A DNA stretch of 51,697 nt, from positions 1 through 51,697 of the forward strand of contig JAENZL010000027.1 of the NCBI GenBank assembly GCA_016841265.1, read 5' to 3'. The notes beneath the pieces were generated by a model. The model searched no databases, had not been told where the DNA came from, and worked only from the letters and a program-made list of their open reading frames with translations. The DNA is from Methanobacteriota archaeon. Its GTDB lineage: Archaea; Halobacteriota; Methanosarcinia; Methanosarcinales; Methanosarcinaceae. Position numbers and translations under genes: made by a program. Positions 26,346-34,800 of this stretch are shown here, piece after piece (position 1 is the first letter of the stretch; the number at the start of each line of letters is the position of its first letter).

Positions 26346-29300
26346 TTACATATTTTTCTTCCGCATTCCCAGGTAAATTCCACCTGCTGCAACCAGTACG
26401 AAGAGAGTTCCTACAATGTCGGCACCCGAGAAAGACATGCCTCCTTCAGCCTCATTTTCAACAGATTCCTTTGTCATCTCATACCCTTCCACGTACGGGT
26501 CAGCAGCAGATTCAAGAGCCCGGGGCACAGGTTCAGGAGAATCGACTCCATACCCGGCATCCACAGCTGTCAAAGTCTGGTTCCCACCCGAAGAGGAAGT
26601 TTCTTCCGGCGGGTTGAGCTTTTCTGCAAGACTTGTTTTTTGCCCGCTACTGCTGTGGTGTTCATCTTCATCCTGAAGAGACTGCTTAGTTGCCTTTTCG
26701 ATTGCTTCGCTGAAGCCGGGTACGGAAACCAGCCCGTTTACGTATTCGTTAAGAAGCGGGTTTCCACAGGTGTGGTGGCAGCAGGTAACCCCGTCATTTA
26801 CAACGGATTCCGCGTATTCCGTAGCCAGGCTTTTCAGGACTTCATCCGAGGCGTCCCAGTTACCTTTGAGTGCAGTTTCGAGCATCCTGGCAGTCATAGC
26901 CTGGTAAGCATGCGGATTGTTGTCCTTGAGCCAGTCGCTGAGTTCCGGGTCCCCTACATAGGTCTGATACACCTGGTTCCAGACATCATCACTTATCAGG
27001 TCCGGGTTCAGGGCTTCCCAGCCCCAGAGGTTTTCAAGGAAATCTCCCATCTCAGCGGCTCCTGCATACCCATTTTGCTGCATCCCCTCGATCCAGGAGG
27101 GGTTGAAGTACCTGGCATACAGTTCTTTTTCAAGGAAAGAACCGAGGGTTTCCACCATTTCGCTACCCGGGTTCCGGAGGTTGAAAATAAAAGATTCGGG
27201 GTACTCCCCGCCGGATGCATACTTCACGGCAAGGTTCAGGCCGCCCAGGTACTGGAAGAACTCGTCGGTGTCAAGGGCTCCGTAAGTATTCGAACTCCTG
27301 CTGTGCAGGGTGACCTCGACGTCCCTGAGGTTGTCCTCAAAGAAGGCTTCGTTTTCAAGCTCGGCGCAGCCCGTAAACTCCGCAAGGCTTCCCCCCCAGA
27401 TGTATTCGCCGTAGGCATTGCTCATCTTGCTTATGTAAAGTTCGGCAAGTTCCTCTGTATTGTTCCAGGTATTGCTCGCGGAAACCGCGTTACTCATGCC
27501 TGTGCCGTATACCCCGTCCGCGGGCCCGAAAATTCTGAGGGTTGCAACCTGCCAGGAAAGGGTCTCATTTTGTAGGGTTTCATTAAGTTCAGCAGCAAGA
27601 GATTTTGTGTTTTCAAGAACATAGTTGGGGTTTTCTGCTGTTCCCGGAAACTCCGACTCGTCGCAGACTGTTCTCACCGCATAATCGATAAGACGGATGT
27701 TGTTCGGGTAAGTGTCCCTGTACAACCCCGAAATCTGGACCATAACATCAATGCGCGGCCTTCCGAGTTCTTCGTCCGGGATGAACACCAGATCATCGTA
27801 GCTGTCAAAGTCCTCATCAGCGTCCTCGAAGTCCGGCTTTACCCCGAGGAGGTAAAGGATCTGGGACTCCATGACACCCTCGTTCCGGGTGGTTTCCCCG
27901 GCCCAAAGGACATAGGCAACCTTTTCGGGATAGCTGCCGTTGTGGCTTTCCCTGTACTGCCTGAGCATCTCATCAGCCATCTCCGTCCCGATTATCCAGG
28001 CTTCTTCGGAGGGGAGTTCCTCGGGGTCAAAGGAGTAGAAGTTCCGGCCCGAAGGCAGGGTATCCGGATCTCTTACAGGGTCTCCACCGGCATTAGGTTC
28101 GATGAACCTTCCGTCCAGGGCTTTTAAGACCTGGTTGATTTCGTTCTTACCCTCTGCAAGCAGGGCAGCGTACTCTTCAGCCGTGGCAAGGTCTGCGGTC
28201 AGGGTTGCGTTCTCGCTGCAGCCGAGCACATAAGCCTGGGCTTCTGTGGAACTATTGCCGTAGAGCAGGACAGATTCGAGAAGGGCAAATTCGGCTTCAT
28301 CGGAATTGTTGCAGCCGGAAAGAGCCGGGTCAAAGCAGAACTCGACATGTTCTTCGAAAGGTTCTCCGAGCATCGAGTTTACCATACCCGCGAGTTCGGC
28401 TCCTTCGGGAGAGGTTCCGAGCACATGCAGGCCGTAGGGCATGGAAGTACTCTTGAGTTCTTCCAGCAGGTCGCCAAGCTCGTCCAGGAAAATATCCTCA
28501 AAGCTCAGTTTATCTTCGGCAAGGCTCATGTTCAACTGGCTGTCAAGCCCGAGTTCCATGGTAAGGTTCAGGATTTCTGCCTTATGCATCTCCACGAGTT
28601 CCTCTTCCATGCCCATGTCAACGGCATTCGTATAGTCGAGGATGGCTCCGTCGAGCTCTGCGTATTCCCCGTAAAGCCCGGCTTCCAGGACAGGAGGGAT
28701 CAGGTGGTCGATGACAACGGCATTACCTCTGCGTTTGGCCTGGACACCTTCCCCGAGCCCGTCCATGACATAGGGATAGATAACCGGGATGTCCCCGTTC
28801 ATCAGGGCAGGCCAGTCTTCACAGGAAAGACAGAACTGTTTGCCAGGCAGCCATTCCACGGTCCCGTGCCTGCCCATGTTCACCATTGCATCAGCTCCGT
28901 ATTCGTTCTGGAGCCAGAGATAGAAGGCAATGTACTGGTGGTGCGGAGGCAGGTCCTTGGAATGGTAGAGGGCATCATTGTCCTGCAGCCAGCCCCTTGT
29001 AGGCTGGGGAGCAAGAATTACCCCTTCTCCGACTTCGATCTTCGGGATTACAAGGTATTTTTCTCCCCCTGATTCCCAGACCATAATCTCCCCGGGCGCC
29101 CTGCCCCAGCGAGAAATTACTTCCTGCTGCCGGGCTTCAGGCAGGGCTTCGAACCATTCACTGTAAGTAGAATTGGGGATCAGGACAACGTCCCCTTCCT
29201 CAACCAGCCGGTCAAGTTCCCCGGGAGCCCAGGTCCCGATATTCGTGCCCTGCACCAGCATAAGGTCCGTAAGTTCGCTCCCGTTCGGGATTCTGGCAGG

Positions 29301-31316
29301 GTTCACGGCATAGCCCGCATCAGCCATTCCTTCAAGGAGCTTGCAAATGCTGGGCGCAACGTCAAGGTAGGAAGCCCCGATCCCATCCTTTCCGCAGCCG
29401 TGGTTGTAATAGATGATTGCAACCTTCTTTTCGGCTTCAGGGGTCCTTTCCGGGGAAAGCTCAACCTGGGCAAGGGTGCGGTTTACAAGCCAGTCAACCT
29501 GCCCCGGGATCGGAACGTAGATTTCCTCCTCGGTTTCAGGGTGAATCTCGGAGGTGGAAATCATGATCGGGTCAATAAACCCATACCATTCAGGCCTGTA
29601 GATCCTCATCATACTGTCAGCCGGGAGAGGGCTACTGCTTTCGTTCCATTCCGTATAATTAAGGTAGCCGTTCAGGACCCCGTTGATAAGGGGGATGTCA
29701 AGCCCTTCGGTATCGAAGTAGTTTCCACGGTACGTAAAAGAGATGAGGGTGTCCACATACGTCTCGGTTTCGTTCCTTATGAAAGGGTCACAAGGATTGG
29801 AAGAATCCCCGTAGAAAGTGATAACATTGACATCCCTTGATTCGAATTCCTGAATAAGGGTGTCGAAGGGTTCCATCCTATTAGGGTAGTAAGAAGCGTA
29901 GAAAGCCATGCCTACGGTGGGAGCACTTGCGTTATAACGGTGCCCTTCATCCTCCCGGTTTGCATACCATTCCAGGTATTCCTCATAACTTTCGGCAAAA
30001 TAAAGGTCTGAACCGTTAACGAAGTCAGGGTGGTAGATAGCTCTTGCAGGTGGCCCAATCGGAGCCTCTACCTCAAGGTCGTTCCTGCCGTAATACTCAT
30101 TTGCAAGGTAGAAAATCATGTAATCCAGATTCCGGTCATTTGCAGGAATATTTGACCAGTAACTCTGTAGAAAAGCCTTAAATACGGCTTCTTCACCATC
30201 GAATTTTGAAGGGACTGGTTCAAGATATTCAGGAAGGGTAGTAGTCTGACCAATGACCACAGCCCCGTTTTCAATTGCCTCATTAATATTATCTCGAAGC
30301 ACTTCAGCATCCTGGGTAAACATATTGATGTAGATAATATCCATGCTGCCGAAATCGACCTCGGTGTGGTTTTTCAGGTTATTCGGCGTAAAATAGCTCA
30401 AGGTCAGATTCAGGTCACTGTTACTGTTGAGCCTGTTTACCACAGTCTCAAGCTGGTAGTCATACCTGTATCCGGTGATGATTGAAACGTTAAGGTGCGG
30501 GCTGTTTGAATAAGGAAGAGCTTTTTCTCTTAACAGAGCCACCGTCACATTATCTTTATATAGAAGGCTGGAACCCATAGTGCGAACAGTGTATCCGCAG
30601 ATAGTGGTTTTTTCAGAATAAAGATCCAGAAGGGCAAAAATTTCCTCGGGGTTAGATGTTCCGTCATAGCCCAGGTAGATATCTTTTGAAACAGGAGTGG
30701 CGTTTGCTACCGTTAGCTCTTCATCAACATTATAACATTTTAACTCCCCGTCTTTTTCATAGTATTTAATAGCTATAAGCGTGTAGTTGCCCGGGGAAAC
30801 GTCTTTAAGTTCATAATAGCCGCTTGAATCAGATGTAGAGTTTGAAACAATTGCTCCAGATTCAGACTTCAAAACTACGGAAACGTTATCTTTGTACAAA
30901 AGACTGGAACCCATAGTGCGAACAGTGTATCCAGAGATAGTGGTTTTTTCAGAATAAAGATCCAGAAGAGCAAAAATTTCCTCGGGATTGGGGGTTCCAT
31001 CATAGCCCAGGTAAATATCTTTTGGAATAGGGGTGACATTTGTTACTGCTAACTCTTCATCAACATTATAACATTTCAATTCACCATCTTTTTCATAATA
31101 CTTAATAGCTACAAGCGAGTAGTTGCCCGGGGGAATGTCTTTAAGTTCATAGTAACCACTCTCATTGCTGGTAGTATTTCCTACGACTTCAAACTGTGAA
31201 CTTAACGAGCTAGCGCAGGCAGTAGAAACCAGCATAAAGAGCAGTAAAAATATCAATCCGAAAACTTTAGCGTATTGCACAGGGTTTTTTAATTTATCAG
31301 TTAGAATTCTTTCCAT
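26346..31316 (-). CDS. Membrane-anchored extracellular CobN-like protein (second copy)
   Basis: A 1656-residue homolog of the large cobaltochelatase subunit CobN (CobN/magnesium-chelatase family). Unlike cytoplasmic CobN it has a signal peptide (about residues 15-36), many N-glycosylation sequons, a Ser/acidic linker and a C-terminal membrane segment (VGTLFVLVAAGGIYLG then RKKNM). After the signal come two 112-residue carboxypeptidase-regulatory-like beta modules (about 50-161 and 162-273) that are nearly identical at DNA level. The CobN body follows (about 275-1560), with YYNHGCGKDGIGASYLD, NMGRHGTVEWLPGK and LFGPADGVYGTG-like segments. A CCHHTC motif lies near residue 1520. ATG with GAGGAG upstream. 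No CobS/CobT partner is present. It has its own upstream operator. Role in corrinoid or metal capture is inference. Confidence 0.87.
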   Translation of the reverse strand: MERILTDKLKNPVQYAKVFGLIFLLLFMLVSTACASSLSSQFEVVGNTTSNESGYYELKDIPPGNYSLVAIKYYEKDGELKCYNVDEELAVTNVTPIPKDIYLGYDGTPNPEEIFALLDLYSEKTTISGYTVRTMGSSLLYKDNVSVVLKSESGAIVSNSTSDSSGYYELKDVSPGNYTLIAIKYYEKDGELKCYNVDEELTVANATPVSKDIYLGYDGTSNPEEIFALLDLYSEKTTICGYTVRTMGSSLLYKDNVTVALLREKALPYSNSPHLNVSIITGYRYDYQLETVVNRLNSNSDLNLTLSYFTPNNLKNHTEVDFGSMDIIYINMFTQDAEVLRDNINEAIENGAVVIGQTTTLPEYLEPVPSKFDGEEAVFKAFLQSYWSNIPANDRNLDYMIFYLANEYYGRNDLEVEAPIGPPARAIYHPDFVNGSDLYFAESYEEYLEWYANREDEGHRYNASAPTVGMAFYASYYPNRMEPFDTLIQEFESRDVNVITFYGDSSNPCDPFIRNETETYVDTLISFTYRGNYFDTEGLDIPLINGVLNGYLNYTEWNESSSPLPADSMMRIYRPEWYGFIDPIMISTSEIHPETEEEIYVPIPGQVDWLVNRTLAQVELSPERTPEAEKKVAIIYYNHGCGKDGIGASYLDVAPSICKLLEGMADAGYAVNPARIPNGSELTDLMLVQGTNIGTWAPGELDRLVEEGDVVLIPNSTYSEWFEALPEARQQEVISRWGRAPGEIMVWESGGEKYLVIPKIEVGEGVILAPQPTRGWLQDNDALYHSKDLPPHHQYIAFYLWLQNEYGADAMVNMGRHGTVEWLPGKQFCLSCEDWPALMNGDIPVIYPYVMDGLGEGVQAKRRGNAVVIDHLIPPVLEAGLYGEYAELDGAILDYTNAVDMGMEEELVEMHKAEILNLTMELGLDSQLNMSLAEDKLSFEDIFLDELGDLLEELKSTSMPYGLHVLGTSPEGAELAGMVNSMLGEPFEEHVEFCFDPALSGCNNSDEAEFALLESVLLYGNSSTEAQAYVLGCSENATLTADLATAEEYAALLAEGKNEINQVLKALDGRFIEPNAGGDPVRDPDTLPSGRNFYSFDPEELPSEEAWIIGTEMADEMLRQYRESHNGSYPEKVAYVLWAGETTRNEGVMESQILYLLGVKPDFEDADEDFDSYDDLVFIPDEELGRPRIDVMVQISGLYRDTYPNNIRLIDYAVRTVCDESEFPGTAENPNYVLENTKSLAAELNETLQNETLSWQVATLRIFGPADGVYGTGMSNAVSASNTWNNTEELAELYISKMSNAYGEYIWGGSLAEFTGCAELENEAFFEDNLRDVEVTLHSRSSNTYGALDTDEFFQYLGGLNLAVKYASGGEYPESFIFNLRNPGSEMVETLGSFLEKELYARYFNPSWIEGMQQNGYAGAAEMGDFLENLWGWEALNPDLISDDVWNQVYQTYVGDPELSDWLKDNNPHAYQAMTARMLETALKGNWDASDEVLKSLATEYAESVVNDGVTCCHHTCGNPLLNEYVNGLVSVPGFSEAIEKATKQSLQDEDEHHSSSGQKTSLAEKLNPPEETSSSGGNQTLTAVDAGYGVDSPEPVPRALESAADPYVEGYEMTKESVENEAEGGMSFSGADIVGTLFVLVAAGGIYLGMRKKNM
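30535..31190 (-). repeat. 336-bp tandem duplication inside the CobN-like gene
   Basis: Two in-frame copies with a period of 336 bp (112 codons) encode the N-terminal beta modules; long stretches are nearly identical, for example around 30571 and 30907. The high DNA identity points to a recent duplication or gene conversion. Confidence 0.85.
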
Positions 31317-31850
31317 TGTATCTCCTCGAGAAAAATCGAATTATGTAAGCCCTGGTGTGGGGCTGAACACCGGGTTAGGGATTGCAAAGGGACAGCAATT
31401 GCAAGTCAAAACTTCTTTTTGAATGAGATTCCCGGAGATGGAACATACCGGGAAAATGCATTTCCGGAGGGGCATGATTCCAGAAATTGAACACAAGTTT
31501 ACTTTCTGAAAGTTGAGCAAATGCTAGCGACAATAAATAAAAAACATAATGATGCGCCAACCATGAAGATGATATCGTTTTTTTATGACAGTTAATCCCA
31601 CCTTTTCCGTTCAATAGTCTCCACTTACGGAACAACTCAAGTTGAGTTTATTTGGCATATAACCCCTGTTTTTCGGGTAACGATTGTTACCCTGAGAGAT
31701 AACAAGAAGTTAAAATGGCTGGAAAAATAGCCAGATAGAATAGAGAAAAATTTCAAATGAAAACCAATAAACGCTCTACCATAAAAAGAGGAAATGAAAA
31801 AAAGGATTTGGGGGCACTGAAATAAATGATGCCCCCAGTCTATCGAAGTC
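31317..31850. other. Long leader region of the second CobN-like gene
   Basis: Between the two CobN-like genes. It contains the 18-bp operator (31675-31692), a TATA-like GTTATATG on the minus strand near 31656-31664, a 15-bp palindrome AACTCAA-G-TTGAGTT at 31634-31648, and then about 300 nt before the ATG, giving an unusually long 5' leader. I see no clear cobalamin-riboswitch boxes. Very short hydrophobic frames occur within it but are unsupported. Confidence 0.5.
31675..31692. promoter_or_regulatory. Operator upstream of the second CobN-like gene
   Basis: GGGTAACGATTGTTACCC is a perfect inverted repeat (7-bp arms, GATT spacer). On the gene strand it lies about 11 bp before a TATA-like element. 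The same sequence with one change is at 38690-38707 before the DUF2162 gene. An additional TTGTTA half-site lies next to it on the upstream side in both places. Confidence 0.75.
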
Positions 31851-34800
31851 TCAAAGCTTCCTCTTCCTGAATCCGAGATAGATTCCTCCCACTGCTGCAA
31901 GTACGAACAAAGTGCCCACAACGTCAGAACCTGAGAAAGACATCGGACTTCCTCCCTCGGAACCATCAACTGCATCTTTCTGCATCTCGTAGCCTTCCAC
32001 ATAAGGATCGGATTCGGCAGATGAAGAGCTTTCCGGAGCATCGGGAGTTTCGGTTCCGTATCCGGCATCGGTTTCTTGAGCAGTTGTCTGGTTCGCACTC
32101 TTTACCACCGGGGTAGAACTGCCCCTGTTACCACTGCTGCTACTAGTACTGGGTGAGGGAATAGGAGTAGTCTCCGGGAAATCGGTTGCTTCGGTGATCT
32201 TATTATTGTATGCGTCCTGAAGCTCCTGGCTGACTCCCGCAACGGACATCATGCCCTTCACATACTCATGAAGCGAGGGGTTTCCGCAGGTGTGGTGACA
32301 GCAGGTGACCCCGTCCTCTACAACTGACTTTACGTACTCGGAAATCAGCTGGTCTCTTATCTCGGTATTCTCCCAGTAGCCTTTACGCATTGTTTCCAGC
32401 ATCCTGGATTCTATTGACTGCATGGCGTAAGGGTTGTTTTCCTTGAACCACTCCTGCATGTCAGGGTCGTTGATGTAGGTTTCATAGACCAGTTCCCAGT
32501 CGCTGTCATCCACGAGGTCCGGGTCACAGACTTCCCAGCCCCAGAGGTTGTTTACGAACTCGGCCATCAGCTTGCCTCCGGAATACCCGGATTCCATCAT
32601 GCCCTTGATCCACTGGTCATTGAGGTACCTGGACCGCAGGTTCTTTTTCAGGTATTCGTCCATCGGGACCATCCCGCAGTTTTCCGCGTCCTGGCTCCGG
32701 GTATCGGAGACGTACATCTCAGGAGTTTCCCCTGAAAGATACCTGCTCACCAGGTTCATGCCACCGAAATACTGGAAAAAGTCGTCGTTGTCCAGGGTAT
32801 CATAGAGGTTAGAGGAATCCGAGTGAACAGACGCATCCGCTGCTTTCAGGTTTTCTGCCAGGAGCTCGGAACATTTTTCGCCCCAGATATCAGTCCCGTA
32901 GGCATAACCCATCTTGTCGAGGTAAAGCTCGGCAATCGTTTCCTCGTTTTCCCAGGTCCCACTTGCACCGATGGCATTGGCAACCCCGATCTCGTAAGTC
33001 CCGTCCTTAACCGCAAAGCAACGCATTTCGGACAATTTTTTTGCGGTATCACTGTCATACCCTGCAGCGACAAGGGCAGCAAAGATCTGCTGGCTGTTCT
33101 CATTCACATAGTTCGTATAGTTGGTATCCGGGACTGTGGATTGGTTGGCTGCAAGCCTGACAGCCTCATCTACCATTTTTATCTTGTCAGGGAAAGCATC
33201 CCGCATCCCGGCGGTCGTATAGACAATATCGATCCTCGGCCTGCCGATCAGGGATTCGTTTCTCAGGGGAGAGCCTTCAGGCAGGAGCGCATACATTTCG
33301 GACTCGTTCATGACCGCAAGCCCGTCGACCTGCCTGGTTTCATCGTCCCAGGTCGGCCTTATCCCGAGCAGGTAAAGCACTTCGGCTTCAAGGGTCCCGT
33401 GATCTCTTATGAACTCCACGCCAAACCTGGAGAACGAGACTTTTTGCGGGTATTCCCCGTATTTTCCATAATAGTCCTCAAGCAGGGAATTTGCCATGGC
33501 AACTCCCAGTTCCCAGGCAGCTTCCGAGGGGTAAAGCCTCGAGTCCACACCGTAGAAGTTGCACCCTGTAGGAACCGAATCCGGGTTCTGTATCGGGTCC
33601 CTGCCTAACCTCGGAGGAATGTAGCCACCTTCAAGGGCTGAGAGCAAATGGTCCATTTCCTGGGAACACTGCCTGAGCCTGTCCCTGTATTCGATCCCGA
33701 CCTCAAGGGCGGAACTTAGCGAATTCTCATTGTTCCCGTAGACCAGGTCCTGGGCTGCTTCAGGGGTGATGTTACTGTTGCTGCTAACCACTTCCCAAAC
33801 AAGCCGGTCCACCCTGCTGTCATCCGAAGGAATCCCGAGCGGGTATTCCGTTGTATTGGAATAGAAGGCAGCTTCCACAGCTTTTTCAAAGCTGTTTCCC
33901 ATCATTGCCCTCACCATCAGGCTCATCTCGTCCCTGTGCAGGTCCAGGATATCGGCTTTGTACTCAAGGCCCTGTTTCAGGTCGATGTTTACCGAACTGT
34001 TGTTGAAGCCGTAGAGCGTGTCCTGGGCGTCCCGGTACTTCGTACCGTTGTAGATAACATCCCAGACCAGGGCATCTACCTTCGTATCGTTTTCAGGAAT
34101 GCCTGAGGGGTAGAGAGTTGCATTGGAATAGAAAGCAGCGGTCACATTCCCTTCAAAGGAAGTGCCCAGCATTGTCCTGATAACTGAGGGCAGGTCGTCC
34201 AGTACAGGTGCGACAACTCTGTCTTTGTAGCTCAAACCGAACTCCATGTCCCGGGTTACGGATGCGTTGCTGGACTCATAAACATTGTTCTGAGCCGTTG
34301 CGGGATCCGTCCCGTTGATTACAACTTCCCTTATCATCCGGTCTACATTCGTATCCCCTTCGGGAATTCCTTCCGGGGAACCGGGATAGAAAACAGCGGT
34401 CACATTCCCTTCAAAGGATGTACCCATGATTACCCGAATAATGGATACGAGTTCGTCCTGCTTTTGCTCCAGGCTCTTTTCGGGAGGTACCTCCCCGAAC
34501 ACATGCATGCCGTAGGGGATGTTTTCTTCGGAAATTTCCTCGAGATACTCGTGGAGGACGTTTTTCACGAAATCGTTGAAGAAGGTTTCATTGGTCCTGA
34601 GCTCTTCAACCATGCTTTCGTCAACTTCAAGGTCAACATCGAGCTTGAGTTCAAGCATCTCATCGATTATGAGCATCCGGTATTTTTCCTGCACATCGGT
34701 CCCGTCCATGGCAGGGTCGTAGTAGGTCTGAATGTTTCCTGCAAGCCCTGCCATTTCCCCGTGCAGCCCTCCCTTTTCAAGGGTAGGGGTCAGGTGATCG

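Noticed and set aside
26334-27575. 413-codon plus-strand frame
   Set aside because: It is antisense to the C-terminal part of the second CobN-like gene, which has strong family matches. The plus-strand product has no recognisable domain.
31375-31635. 86-codon minus-strand frame in the CobN leader
   Set aside because: It has a hydrophobic stretch but no good start site; more likely part of a long untranslated leader.
31317-31674. Cobalamin riboswitch in the CobN leader
   Set aside because: I could not find the B12-box or the conserved core motifs; these riboswitches are also rare in archaea. A covariance search would be decisive.
31675-31692. NrpR nitrogen-regulator operator
   Set aside because: The spacer in GGTA-N8-TACC is two bases longer than the known GGTA-N6-TACC site, and the target genes are not nitrogen-related.
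32823-33608. 261-codon plus-strand frame
   Set aside because: Antisense to the first CobN-like gene; no protein features of its own. Same applies to frames at 34464-35414 and 28347-29072.
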